Below are positions 55,056-63,426 of a stretch of DNA of 64,000 nucleotides, one piece after another (position 1 is the stretch's first letter; each line of letters starts with the position of its first letter). The notes below the pieces were generated by a model that searched no databases, was not told the origin of the DNA, and was given only the letters and a program-made list of their open reading frames with translations. This DNA comes from Telluria beijingensis (GTDB taxonomy: Bacteria; Pseudomonadota; Gammaproteobacteria; Burkholderiales; Burkholderiaceae_D). The translations under genes and the position numbers were made by a program. Location: the NCBI RefSeq assembly GCF_030770395.1, contig NZ_CP132480.1, positions 1,283,115-1,347,114 on the forward strand, given 5' to 3'.

Positions 55056-55793
55056 TCATTCCCTGTTCCCCTGGAGGCCGGCCGCGATGCGCGCCAGCTT
55101 GGCCGCATAGCCCGGATCGGTCGCATAGCCGCCGCGCGCCAGTCCCTCGGCGAAAGCCCGGGCATCGCCGCCGGTGTTCAGGGCGCCGCGATAGCGCGGG
55201 TTGTCGCTCAACACGCGCGCATAGTCCTGGAATGCGCTGGCGGCGTCCGGATAGGCGCGGAAGCGTTCGCGTGTCTTGATGGCGGCGCCGTTCACGTATT
55301 CGGTGGTGGTCGATTCGCCGCTGGCGCCCTCCCAGCTGGCGCCGGCCTTGATCCCGAACAGGTTGTGGCTGCTCGCGCCTTCCGCCGTGCGCAGCGGGCG
55401 CTGGCCCCAGCCCGATTCCAGCGCGGCGTGGGCCTGCACCAGTTCAGGCGCCACGCCCAGGCGTTCGGCCGCCTGGCGCGCCCAGGGGGCGATGCTGTCC
55501 AAAAACGCCTGCTGCTCGGGCGTGCCGGCGGCCGCCGCATCGACGCCATGTTCTTCAGGGTTCATGATGAGGCCTTGCGCGCGCAGGCGCAGCATGGCGC
55601 CTTCGGCGCTCAGGCTGCTGGCCGCGCCGCCATCCGTGTCGCCATGCTGGATGTAGGCGTTCACTTCGTCTTGCAGTTCGCTGAACAGGCGGCCGAAGCT
55701 GGCGTCGCCGCCGCCCAGGGCGGCGGTCGGGCGGGTAGCAATGGTCGCCGCGGTCGCCGCCGTCGGCGCGATCGTGAAATCAGCGTGGCGCAT
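55056..55793 (-). CDS. Stand-alone FlgJ-type flagellar peptidoglycan glucosaminidase
   Basis: A 245-aa protein with a glucosaminidase domain (about 94-245) matching the C-terminal half of enterobacterial FlgJ: AHAALESGWGQRPL holds the catalytic Glu126, then SHNLFGIKAG, FRAYPDAASAFQDYARVL and GGYATDPGYAAKL. The first 90 residues are Ala/Thr-rich without a rod-binding domain or signal peptide, suggesting export through the flagellar secretion channel. It opens the cell wall for the rod. Start chosen at ATG 55793 (MRHADF); an ATG 9 nt upstream lies on top of the ribosome site. Overlaps flgN by 14 nt. Together with the short FlgJ at 47948 it forms a split FlgJ. Confidence 0.88.
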   Translation of the reverse strand: MRHADFTIAPTAATAATIATRPTAALGGGDASFGRLFSELQDEVNAYIQHGDTDGGAASSLSAEGAMLRLRAQGLIMNPEEHGVDAAAAGTPEQQAFLDSIAPWARQAAERLGVAPELVQAHAALESGWGQRPLRTAEGASSHNLFGIKAGASWEGASGESTTTEYVNGAAIKTRERFRAYPDAASAFQDYARVLSDNPRYRGALNTGGDARAFAEGLARGGYATDPGYAAKLARIAAGLQGNRE

Positions 55794-56208
55794 AGGTGCC
55801 ATCCTCGCCGTGCAACACGCGCTGCATCGTGGAATATTGGTCGGCCAGCAGCTGGCCGTTGCGGGCGGTCGCTTCCTTGCAGGCGCGCACGATGCCTTCC
55901 AGCTCGCGCCAGCCCGCCTCGAACACCACGCGCGCGGCCGGGACGAGGCTGGCCATGTACTGGTCCATCGTGGCCTGCGGGCCGAGCAGGGCGCGCACCA
56001 GTTGCAGGCGCTGCTGGCGCCGCGCTTCCATGTTTTCCAGTAGCGGCGCCAGGCCGTCGGCCAGCGCGGTCAGCTCGGCGCTGCGATGTCGCACGGCGGC
56101 CTCGAACTGCTTTTCGAGCAGGGTGTGGATGGTGGCGGCCTCGGCCAGGTCGAGGTTTACGCCCTCGAGCAGCAGGCCATTGGCCTGGGCGCGGGTCAGG
56201 GTCGCCAT
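55780..56208 (-). CDS. flgN: Flagellar export chaperone FlgN (lateral type)
   Basis: A 142-aa all-helical protein fitting FlgN, the cytoplasmic chaperone for FlgK and FlgL. Sequence is weakly conserved as usual for the family; evidence is size, helix content (LLEKQFEAAVRHRSAELTALADGLAPLLENMEARRQQRLQLV) and position directly after flgM (1-nt gap), the standard flgM-flgN pair. Confidence 0.82.
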   Translation of the reverse strand: MATLTRAQANGLLLEGVNLDLAEAATIHTLLEKQFEAAVRHRSAELTALADGLAPLLENMEARRQQRLQLVRALLGPQATMDQYMASLVPAARVVFEAGWRELEGIVRACKEATARNGQLLADQYSTMQRVLHGEDGTYAPR

Positions 56209-56209
56209 G

Positions 56210-56482
56210 CTAGCGGCCTCCGTGGAATTTCTGGATCAGGCCCGCCAGCCGGCCCGGGTCGAACGGCAGTTCGCCGCGCGCCAGCGCATCGCGCAGCTCG
56301 GCCACGCGGGCGGCGTCGAAGTCGGGCATGGCGCGCAGCGCTTCGGCCGCCGGTTTCAGGACTTCGGACTGCAAGGCGGCGTTGGGCGCCGCCGGGGCGT
56401 CGAGCTGGACCGGGGCCGGCGCGGCCTGGCCGCCGGCGCTGACGGTAGCGACGGCGCCGCTGGATGAGCCTGTGATTTTCAT
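56210..56482 (-). CDS. flgM: Anti-sigma-28 factor FlgM
   Basis: A 90-aa FlgM that holds FliA inactive until the hook is finished and FlgM is exported. MKITGSSSG start, disordered Ala/Pro-rich first half, and the sigma-binding end DAARVAELRDALARGELPFDPGRLAGLIQKF. ATG 56482 has GAGGT upstream; the longer open frame is discarded. It follows motB by 29 nt and shares a transcript with fliA. Confidence 0.9.
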   Translation of the reverse strand: MKITGSSSGAVATVSAGGQAAPAPVQLDAPAAPNAALQSEVLKPAAEALRAMPDFDAARVAELRDALARGELPFDPGRLAGLIQKFHGGR

Positions 56483-56511
56483 GCGGTTACCTCGGGATTT
56501 GGCGTGGATCG

Positions 56512-57459
56512 TCATGGCGTTTTCGGCAGTTGGCCGCGCAGTTCTTCCAGCGCGGCCGCGTCCGGCATGGTGACGGTGGCGCCGCTGCCCAGCGCCGTGC
56601 CGTTGCTGCCGGGGGCGCCGAACATGCTCGCCACCGCGCGCGACTGGGCGCTGGTCAGGATCAGGAGTTCGATGCGGCGGTTCATGCCACCCAGCGGGTC
56701 GTCCGGATGCAGCGGGCCGCGGTCGGCCATGCCCACCACCTGCAGGATGGTGGAACTTTGCATGCCGCCGGTGAGCAACTGGGCGCGCGCGGCCAGCGCG
56801 CGGTCGGTCGACAGCGCCCAGTTCGAGTAGCCGCCCTTGTCGGGGCCGGCATAGCGGCTGGAATCGGTGTGGCCGACGATCAGCATCTGGTTGCGCATCT
56901 GGGCGAACAGCGGGCCCATCTTTTGCAGCAGGCGCGCGAAGCGGCCGGTGGGCAGCGCGCTGCCGCGCATGAACATGCCCTGTTGATCGGTATCGTGCAG
57001 CATCACGCGCAAGCCATAGGGCGTGACGACGGTGGCCAGGTTGGCGGCCAGGCCGGCGTTCACCGACAGTTCGGTCAGCGCCTTCGACAGGGCGGCCAGG
57101 TCGGACGGCGTCTCGTAGGCGACCTTCGGCGCGCTCGGGCTGCCCGGATTGCTGGTGCCGGCATTGCCGGTGCGCGGCACCTCGAAGCGCTCGATCAGGC
57201 TGCCGCTCGGCTCGCTGGCGATGGCCGGCTTCTGGCCTTGTCCCTCGAGCATGCCGCTGTCGGTGGCGTCGCGCACGATCGCCTTCAGGTTCTGCTGCTC
57301 GCGCGCGGCGATCAGCCACAGCACCAGGAACAGGGCCATCAGCGCCAGGCAGAAGTCGGCGAACGCGACTTTCCAGGCGCCGCCGTGCTCGTCGTGCTGG
57401 TGCTTGCCGCCGCCGCGCTTGACGATGGTCGATTCGTGCTTGTCGTTCGGTTTCGACAC
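56512..57459 (-). CDS. motB: Flagellar stator protein MotB (LafU type)
   Basis: MotB, stator subunit anchored to peptidoglycan. 315 aa: basic start, transmembrane helix AFADFCLALMALFLVLWLIA (about 32-52) with the proton-binding Asp35, plug/linker, and an OmpA-like domain (about 165-280) with IVGHTDSSRYAG and MNRRIELLI. Asp rather than a sodium-type context suggests a proton motor. Three nt after motA. Confidence 0.94.
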   Translation of the reverse strand: MSKPNDKHESTIVKRGGGKHQHDEHGGAWKVAFADFCLALMALFLVLWLIAAREQQNLKAIVRDATDSGMLEGQGQKPAIASEPSGSLIERFEVPRTGNAGTSNPGSPSAPKVAYETPSDLAALSKALTELSVNAGLAANLATVVTPYGLRVMLHDTDQQGMFMRGSALPTGRFARLLQKMGPLFAQMRNQMLIVGHTDSSRYAGPDKGGYSNWALSTDRALAARAQLLTGGMQSSTILQVVGMADRGPLHPDDPLGGMNRRIELLILTSAQSRAVASMFGAPGSNGTALGSGATVTMPDAAALEELRGQLPKTP

Positions 57460-57462
57460 GTG

Positions 57463-58374
57463 TTACCCCGTCATGCGGTCGCTGCCGCGGCGCCGCTTGT
57501 TCTGCGATTCGTCCTCGCCGCCCATGGCGTTGATCCACTGTTCCAGTTGGGCGAAGCTGGGCTTGGTATTGAGCTGGATCAGGCGCCGCCCGGCGTCGAT
57601 CGCCAGCAGGGCCGGCTTGCCGGCCACGTGGGTGCACAGCACCACCTTCACTGTCTCCATGGTCGAGGCGTCGGAATTCACGGTCTGCTTCATCAGGTTG
57701 GCCAGCGGCTCCAGCACGCCGTAGCAGAAGAAGATGCCGATGAAGGTGCCGACCATGGCCGCGCCGACCTTCTCGGCGATCTCGCCCGAATCGGCGCCGC
57801 CCGAGACCGAGAACATGGCCATCACGATGCCCAGCACCGCGGCCAGGATGCCGAAGCCCGGCATCGCCTCGGCGATCTTCTGCAGCGATTTCGAGGGCTG
57901 GGTCAGCTCTTCGTGGATGGCTTCCAGTTCCTGCTCCAGCACGCCTTCGAGCTCATGGGCGTTGATCTTGCCCATCGCCATCAGGCGGAAATTGTCGACG
58001 ATGAAGGCCAGCAGCTTCGGTTCGTCCAGGATCAGCGGATAGCGCTGGAACAGCGGGCTTTCGGCCGGCGCCTCGACGTGGGCGTCCAGGGCCTTCAGGC
58101 CGCCGGCCGCGGTCTGCAGCAGTTCGTACATCAGGAGCAGCAGCTGGCGCTGGAATTCCGAATCGTGCTTCTTGCGCGCCGCCACTTTCTTGAGCTGGTG
58201 TCCCATCTCGGCCAGCACGTGCCGCGGATTGCCCAGCACCAGGGCGCCCAGGGCGGCGCCGCCGATGATCAGGATCTCGACCGGGTGGAAGATCGCGGAG
58301 AAGGTGCCTCCCATCATCGTGAAACCGCCGAAGACGGCGCCGAGCACGATGGCGATACCGAGTAGTTGCTGCAT
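57463..58374 (-). CDS. motA: Flagellar stator protein MotA (LafT type)
   Basis: MotA, proton channel partner of MotB. 303 aa with four helices: GIAIVLGAVFGGFTM, HPVEILIIGGAALGALVLGN, and the pair MPGFGILAAVLGIVMAMF and VGAAMVGTFIGIFFCYGVLEPLANLM; the conserved Pro in MPGFGILAAVLG is present. Cytoplasmic loop with FQRYPLILDEPKLLAFIVDNFRLM carries the charged rotor-contact region. Cotranscribed with motB; 36 nt after fliA. Confidence 0.95.
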   Translation of the reverse strand: MQQLLGIAIVLGAVFGGFTMMGGTFSAIFHPVEILIIGGAALGALVLGNPRHVLAEMGHQLKKVAARKKHDSEFQRQLLLLMYELLQTAAGGLKALDAHVEAPAESPLFQRYPLILDEPKLLAFIVDNFRLMAMGKINAHELEGVLEQELEAIHEELTQPSKSLQKIAEAMPGFGILAAVLGIVMAMFSVSGGADSGEIAEKVGAAMVGTFIGIFFCYGVLEPLANLMKQTVNSDASTMETVKVVLCTHVAGKPALLAIDAGRRLIQLNTKPSFAQLEQWINAMGGEDESQNKRRRGSDRMTG

Positions 58375-58410
58375 GACGTAGGCCTTTCTGGCTTTTCTCT
58401 GTTATTCGGT

Positions 58411-59160
58411 TCAGTCGCGCTGCAGCGCGGCCTTCATCTTGGCCAGCGCGCTCTTGTTGAGCTGGCAGACACGGGCGTCGGACAGGTCGAGCACGGCGGC
58501 GATTTCCTTGTAGCTCAATTCGAACTCGTAGATCATCTGGATCACGCGCTGCTCCTTTTCGTTGAGGCTCGACAGCACCTGTTCCAGGCTGCGCCGCACC
58601 ATGAACTGCTCTTCGGGCCCGGGGGCATGGTGGGCTTCGGCGACCGCTTCCTGCAGCATTTCATCGAAACTCAGCATTTCCTCGGCGCTGTCGTCGAGCA
58701 GATACTGTCGATACGCTTCGGCGGACAGGCCCAGCGCCTGCGCCGCTTCCTTCTCGTTCGGCTCGCGCCCCAGGCTGCGGGTCAGAGCGCGCAAGGCGTC
58801 GCGCTGGCGGTGGCTGTCCTGGCGCACGGCGCGCGGACGCCAATCCTGGCGCCGCAGCTCGTCGAGGATGGCGCCGCGCACGCGCAGCGCCGCATAGCTC
58901 GAAAAGCCGGTATCCGGCTGGCCGTAGCGGCGCAGCGCCTCCAGCAGGCCCATCAGGCCGATCTGTTCCATGTCGTCGCGCCCCAGCGCGCCCGAGACCT
59001 GGCTGCCGAGCTGGCGCGCGATGCGCTTGACCAGCGGCGCATAGGCCAGCAGGTGGCGTCCCTCTTCCTGCGCGCTCATGCCGGATGCGGCCTGCGCCTC
59101 GCCATATTCGGCATAGGCGGCGCCGGGGGCGACGTCGAGGTAGTCGGTCATATAGGCCAC
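58411..59160 (-). CDS. fliA: Flagellar sigma factor FliA (sigma-28, LafS type)
   Basis: Sigma-28 for late flagellar genes. 249 aa with region 2 (LVKRIARQLGSQVSGALGRDDMEQIGLMGLLEALRRY, YAALRVRGAILDELR) and region 4 (EKEQRVIQMIYEFELSYKEIAAVLDLSDARVCQLNKSALAKMKAAL). Start is GTG 59160 with AGGTGA close upstream; ATG 59151 three codons in is an alternative. Its inhibitor FlgM is encoded three genes downstream in the same direction. Confidence 0.94.
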   Translation of the reverse strand: MAYMTDYLDVAPGAAYAEYGEAQAASGMSAQEEGRHLLAYAPLVKRIARQLGSQVSGALGRDDMEQIGLMGLLEALRRYGQPDTGFSSYAALRVRGAILDELRRQDWRPRAVRQDSHRQRDALRALTRSLGREPNEKEAAQALGLSAEAYRQYLLDDSAEEMLSFDEMLQEAVAEAHHAPGPEEQFMVRRSLEQVLSSLNEKEQRVIQMIYEFELSYKEIAAVLDLSDARVCQLNKSALAKMKAALQRD

Positions 59161-59181
59161 GTGGTCACCTGGCGGATCGCG

Positions 59182-59631
59182 TCACTCGATGATCAGCTTG
59201 CCGACCATGACTTCGGAAAACGGCTTGATGTGGTTTTCCTTTTCATAGTTGGCGTTGAATACCTTGTTCAGCTCGGACGCGTACTGGTCCACCGTCATCG
59301 CCGAGGCCTCGGCCAGCGTGCGCGCCGACAGCGCCGACACGGCGATGCTGCGCAGCAGCGGCAGCTGTTCCTTGGCTTCCTTCTCCTCGGCCGGGGTGGT
59401 GGCCAGCACCAGGTCGACCGACAGGTAGTGCGCGGCCTGGTCGTTCGGCGCGCGGCGCAGCATGACGATCACCTTGTCCAGCGTGACGTACTTGGTCGGT
59501 TTCTTTTCCGGAGCCGGCCGGGCTTCGGCGCCGGCGGCCGGGGCCGGGCTCATGTACCACATGGCGCCGCCCGCGGCGGCGGCGGCCGCCACGGCGACAG
59601 CGGCGAAGGCGATGATCAGTTTTGCTTTCAT
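59182..59631 (-). CDS. fliL: Flagellar basal-body protein FliL (LafF type)
   Basis: FliL surrounds or supports the stator. 149 aa: one transmembrane helix (about 3-26, Ala-rich) and a periplasmic SPFH-like domain with KYVTLDKVIVMLRR and the C-terminal FNANYEKENHIKPFSEVMVGKLIIE pattern. Overlaps fliK by 4 nt. Confidence 0.93.
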   Translation of the reverse strand: MKAKLIIAFAAVAVAAAAAAGGAMWYMSPAPAAGAEARPAPEKKPTKYVTLDKVIVMLRRAPNDQAAHYLSVDLVLATTPAEEKEAKEQLPLLRSIAVSALSARTLAEASAMTVDQYASELNKVFNANYEKENHIKPFSEVMVGKLIIE

Positions 59632-60827
59632 GGTCGTTCGCGCTCATTCATCGAAAACAGGGAACCGGCGTCGCCGGCATCGTTCAGGGCCAGGCCAGGC
59701 GTGCGCTGGCGCTGCTCTTCTTGTTCCTGCTGGCGGCCGCGGCCCTGGGCATCGGCGCCGGGCTGGCCGGACGGCTGCTGGCCGGCCTGGCTGCTGGCCT
59801 GGGCGCGCGGGGTCTCGCTCACGCTCACCGCCACGTTGGCGTACTGGCGGCCGGCGAGGTCGTTGCGCAGGCTGTCGCTGACCGTGTTCAGCTGGCGCAG
59901 CACCTCGCTATTGGAGGCGGCGATATGCACTTCGAGGTTGCCGCCGCTGTGGCGCACCGAGATGTCGATCCGGCCCAGCATCGGCGGCTCGAGGCGGATC
60001 GTCGCCTGTTCTTGCCCGCGGCCGAGCTGCAGCTGGAGCCGCTCGCCGAGCGCTTCGTGCAGGGTCTGGCGCCAGGCGGCCGGCGGGCCGGCGAGGGTCA
60101 CGCTGTCGGCGCCGCGCATGGTCGCCGCCTGGCCGGTGGCGGCGGCTGCGCCGGTCGTTGGCGTCGTGGCGGTGGCCGTGGACGCGGCGTCGGCGCCATC
60201 GGCCTCGGCGGCGACGGTAACGGCTGCCGCCGGCGCGGCCGGGGTCGTGCTTGCTGCGTTTGCCGCCGGTACAGGTGCGGCCGGGGCCGGGGCCGGGGCG
60301 TTCGCCATCGCCGCGGCAAGCTCGACACGCGGCGCGGCCGGCGCGGCTGGCGTGGCGGCCGGCAGCGGCAGCGGCAGGGCAGGGACATCGGCGGCGCTGC
60401 GGGCGGCGGCCTGTAGCGGCGCGTCGACGTCGGGCGGTGCATCGGTGGCGGCTGCCTGGTCGGCGACGCCGGCCTTGGCGCCCGGCATCGCCATCATCAT
60501 GGCCGGCAGCGCGGCCGGCGCGGCCTGCGGCGTCATCGCGGCCAGCAGGGCGTCGAGCGCGGGCGCTTCGAGGGCGAGGGTATCGTCCGCCGGCTCGGCC
60601 GGGTCTTCCGGCGCGGCCGCAGGGGCCTCGCCGGTTGCCAGCGCCGGATCGACGTCGGGCAGCGCGCCATCCAGGGCGATCCAGTGCTCGAACGGCAGCG
60701 TCCCGGCGATCATGGGGGCGGGCAGGCCCGCGAGCGCGGTCGCGGGCGCCGGCTCCTGCGGCGCGCCGGCAACGGCGTTCATGGCGGCGGTCATCGTATT
60801 CATCGCGCTATTCATCGAGAAGTTCAT
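59628..60827 (-). CDS. fliK: Flagellar hook-length control protein FliK (LafE type)
   Basis: FliK measures hook length and switches export specificity. 399 aa: a long Ala/Pro-rich ruler region (about 1-250), then the conserved FliK_C domain (about 255-340) with LQLQLGRGQEQATIRLEPPMLGRIDISVRHSGGNLEVHIAASNSEVLRQLN, and a Gln-rich tail. Starts ATG 60827, overlapping the fliT stop (ATGA). Confidence 0.92.
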   Translation of the reverse strand: MNFSMNSAMNTMTAAMNAVAGAPQEPAPATALAGLPAPMIAGTLPFEHWIALDGALPDVDPALATGEAPAAAPEDPAEPADDTLALEAPALDALLAAMTPQAAPAALPAMMMAMPGAKAGVADQAAATDAPPDVDAPLQAAARSAADVPALPLPLPAATPAAPAAPRVELAAAMANAPAPAPAAPVPAANAASTTPAAPAAAVTVAAEADGADAASTATATTPTTGAAAATGQAATMRGADSVTLAGPPAAWRQTLHEALGERLQLQLGRGQEQATIRLEPPMLGRIDISVRHSGGNLEVHIAASNSEVLRQLNTVSDSLRNDLAGRQYANVAVSVSETPRAQASSQAGQQPSGQPGADAQGRGRQQEQEEQRQRTPGLALNDAGDAGSLFSMNERERP

Positions 60828-61141
60828 CGTGGCGTGCTACCTGATTCGAGTTCGCCCGCGAGGGCATAGGCCATCCAGCCTTCCTTGTTGTCGCGCATCT
60901 CGCCCAACTGCGCCTCGAGCTGGGCGGCGGCCGCGGCGGCGGCGCTGGCGGCGCCGTCGTGGGCCGCACGCAGCCTGGCGTGGGCGGCGCGTTCGCGCGC
61001 GCTCCAGGCGCCGTGCGCGGCCAGCGCCTGTAGCTGCGGCGCCAGCTCGCGCACGGCGCACTCCAGCAGTTCCCAGTCGGCGCGCGCGCCGGCATCGATC
61101 AGGCGCGCGGCCAGGCGCTCGATGGCGGCGCTCCTATCCAT
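60824..61141 (-). CDS. fliT: FliT-like flagellar chaperone (LafD position)
   Basis: A 105-aa helical protein, Ala/Arg-rich, in the slot where lateral systems encode LafD/FliT, the chaperone of the cap protein FliD. Sequence itself is too divergent for a firm call; position between fliS and fliK, 8-nt overlap with fliS and ATGA overlap with fliK support it. Start ATG 61141; the longer open frame lies in fliS. Confidence 0.68.
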   Translation of the reverse strand: MDRSAAIERLAARLIDAGARADWELLECAVRELAPQLQALAAHGAWSARERAAHARLRAAHDGAASAAAAAAAQLEAQLGEMRDNKEGWMAYALAGELESGSTPR

Positions 61142-61523
61142 TGCGTTCCTGGACGCCTTTCCAGCCCTGGCGGATGGTGGTGAGCACCTGCACCACTTCG
61201 TCGACCATGGCGGGATCGAGCTTGATGCCGGCGCCGTGCAGGCGGGTGGCGCAGAAATCGTAGATGCGCGCCAGGTTGGCCACGGTCTCGCCGCCGCTCT
61301 CGAAGTCGAGCGAGCTCGACAGGCCATTGATGATCTCGACGCATTTGTCGATGCTGGCGGCCTTGGCTTCATAGCGGCGCGCGACGATGTGGGCGCGGGC
61401 GCGCGCCAGTTCGTCGAGCAGGCCGTCGGTCAGCAGCAGCACCAGCTCGACCGGCGAGGCGCGCGAGGTCTGCGCATCCAGGTTGACGGCGTGGTAGCTG
61501 CCGTAGGCTTCCTGATAGGACAT
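61134..61523 (-). CDS. fliS: Flagellar export chaperone FliS (LafC type)
   Basis: FliS keeps flagellin unfolded for export. 129 aa with the signature YGSYHAVNLDAQTSRASPVELVLLLTDGLLDELARARA and AKAASIDKCVEIINGLSSSLDFESGGETVANLARIYDF. 15 nt after fliD. No flagellin gene is beside it. Confidence 0.95.
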   Translation of the reverse strand: MSYQEAYGSYHAVNLDAQTSRASPVELVLLLTDGLLDELARARAHIVARRYEAKAASIDKCVEIINGLSSSLDFESGGETVANLARIYDFCATRLHGAGIKLDPAMVDEVVQVLTTIRQGWKGVQERNG

Positions 61524-61538
61524 GGTGGTCTGGCTTTC

Positions 61539-62930
61539 TTAATTTTTGTCGTTGCCGAACAGGGCGTCGAACAGGGTCACGTTGTAGTTCATCATGCCTT
61601 GCATGGTCTGCAGCTCCGTGTACTGGCGCAGGTAGCGGTCGTAGGCGGCCTTGTGCTGCTGGTCGAGCGTGGCCTGGCGGTCCACCAGCCGCGATTGCAG
61701 GCTGCCGTTCTGGTCGCGGCGCTGCTTGATCTGGCCGTCGACGGTGTTGCTCCAGGATTTCAGGTATTTGTCGAGTTCGCCGGCGACGCCGGTCGGGGTG
61801 CTGGCCGAGGCCGCGCCGATCACCGCGTCCAGGCCGTTCGGGTTGCGCGCCAGCTGGGCCAGCAGGCGGTCGCTGTCCACCTCGAGCGTGCCCTTGCGGT
61901 TGGCGATGATGCCGTAGCTGGCCAGCGATTCGCCGCTGCCCGGGCGCAGCAGGGCGGTCAGGCGGTCGTTGAGCGCGCGCACGCCGCCGTCCCTGGCGAA
62001 GGCGCCGTCGTCGGCCTTGGTAGCAGGGTCGCCGCCATCGGTCAGCTTGTCGAGGACGGTCCTGAGCTTGTTGAAGGCATCCACGAAGGCCTGCACATTG
62101 GCGGTGGTGGCCTTGTCGTCCGGGCCCACGGTCAGCGTGACCGGCGCCGCGCCGCTGGCGTGCGCCTTGGTGAAGGTCATCTTGACGCCGTCGATGGCGG
62201 TGAAGGTATTGCTGGCCTGGGTGATCGCGGTGCCGCCTTCGCCGCCGACGTGGATCTCGGCGTCCGCCGCCGCGACCAGGGTGCGCAGGTTGGCGTTGCC
62301 CAGCTTGTCCGCCAGCGAATCGGCGCCGATGCTGCCCTGCAGGCCGCTGGCGTCGATGGTGATCTTCGAGGCCAGGCCGGTGTCCTTGGCGGTCAGCACC
62401 AGTTCCGAGTTGCCGTTGCCGGTATTGACCACCGAGGCCACGACCTTGCCGGCATTGCCTTCGGCGCTGTTGATGGCGGCCGCCAGCTCGCGCGGGGTCA
62501 GGTTGCGCGGGCTGGCGCCGAGGTCGACCTCGAAGCCGGGGGCGCCGCCCATATTGACGTTCAGCTTGCCGCTGACGCCGGTGGCGTTGCCGAGGCCGGC
62601 ATATGCCACCTGGCTGGCCGCGGCCAGCTGCTTGACGAAGAAGGAATAGGTGCCGGCCGCCGCGGTGGCGCTGGCGCTGGCGCTGCCCATGGCGGTGTCG
62701 CCGAAGACCGCCGACTGCGCGTACATGGTCTTGTTCAGGCCGGTGAGCGAGGCCAGGCTGGCCTGGAAGGCGGAGATCGCCGAACTCAGGTCGGACAAGC
62801 CTTTCTCGGTGGCGTTGGCGGCCGCCTTGTTGGCCGTCAGGATCTGCTGGCGCGCCAGCGTGTATTTGTCGGCCAGGTCGTTCGCGGTCAGGACCGGATC
62901 GAAGGTAGGGGCGGTGATTACAGTTGCCAT
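61539..62930 (-). CDS. fliD: Flagellar filament cap protein FliD (LafB type)
   Basis: A 463-aa FliD in the LafB position next to fliS. N-terminal helices (ANDLADKYTLARQQILTANKAAAN), middle domain with YSFFVKQLAAASQVAYAGLGNATGV, and FliD_C with NTFTAIDGVKMTFTKAHASGAAPVTLTVG and QAFVDAFNKLRTVLDKLTDGG. Start ATG 62930 has AGGAG upstream. It differs strongly from the other fliD at 43068-44396: only the general FliD pattern is shared. Confidence 0.92.
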   Translation of the reverse strand: MATVITAPTFDPVLTANDLADKYTLARQQILTANKAAANATEKGLSDLSSAISAFQASLASLTGLNKTMYAQSAVFGDTAMGSASASATAAAGTYSFFVKQLAAASQVAYAGLGNATGVSGKLNVNMGGAPGFEVDLGASPRNLTPRELAAAINSAEGNAGKVVASVVNTGNGNSELVLTAKDTGLASKITIDASGLQGSIGADSLADKLGNANLRTLVAAADAEIHVGGEGGTAITQASNTFTAIDGVKMTFTKAHASGAAPVTLTVGPDDKATTANVQAFVDAFNKLRTVLDKLTDGGDPATKADDGAFARDGGVRALNDRLTALLRPGSGESLASYGIIANRKGTLEVDSDRLLAQLARNPNGLDAVIGAASASTPTGVAGELDKYLKSWSNTVDGQIKQRRDQNGSLQSRLVDRQATLDQQHKAAYDRYLRQYTELQTMQGMMNYNVTLFDALFGNDKN

Positions 62931-62964
62931 GAATTGCTCCTTGAATGGTGTGCGTGTGCTTCGC

Positions 62965-63426
62965 TCATGCCGCGGCCGAGCCGCCCGGTTTTCCGGCCAT
63001 CCACGATTGGGTGGCGATATCGTCCTCGCGCTTTCTGGTGGCGCGTTCCTGTTCGACTGCCAGCGCATCCTGCTCGCGCACCAGCACCTTGCCCAGCAGC
63101 TCGCGCCGCACCCAGGCATCCTTCAGGCGGCCCTGGGCCACCGCCATATTCGCTTCGTGCAGCGCCAGGTCGGTGCGGTGGCTGTCGGCCAGCGCCATCA
63201 CGCCCTGCTTGTAGGCGCCGCAGTTCAGGGCCAGCGCCGGGTTCAGCGCCAGCTTGGCGCCCGAGGCTCCGCTGCCTTCGGCCAGCAACGCCAGGCGCTC
63301 GAGGTTGACCTGGTAGCGCACCCGGGTCGCTTCCTGGCTGGCCAGGTCGGCCTGCAGGCGGTCGACCTGCGTGGTGCGCAGCTGCACCAGCGTGTCCAGG
63401 CTGCGGATGGTGTTTTCACGCTTCAT
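62965..63426 (-). CDS. fliJ: Flagellar export protein FliJ
   Basis: FliJ is the coiled-coil stalk of the export ATPase. 153 aa, almost wholly helical (SLDTLVQLRTTQVDRLQADLASQEATRVRYQ; ELLGKVLVREQDALAVEQERATRKREDD). Start ATG 63426 overlaps the fliI stop by 4 nt, the standard fliI-fliJ arrangement. Sequence conservation in FliJ is low, so the call leans on context. Confidence 0.88.
   Translation of the reverse strand: MKRENTIRSLDTLVQLRTTQVDRLQADLASQEATRVRYQVNLERLALLAEGSGASGAKLALNPALALNCGAYKQGVMALADSHRTDLALHEANMAVAQGRLKDAWVRRELLGKVLVREQDALAVEQERATRKREDDIATQSWMAGKPGGSAAA

Noticed and set aside
58366..63308. Long plus-strand frames (965 and 807 codons) opposite fliK-fliA and fliD
   Set aside because: They cross several well-identified minus-strand flagellar genes and have no recognisable domain.
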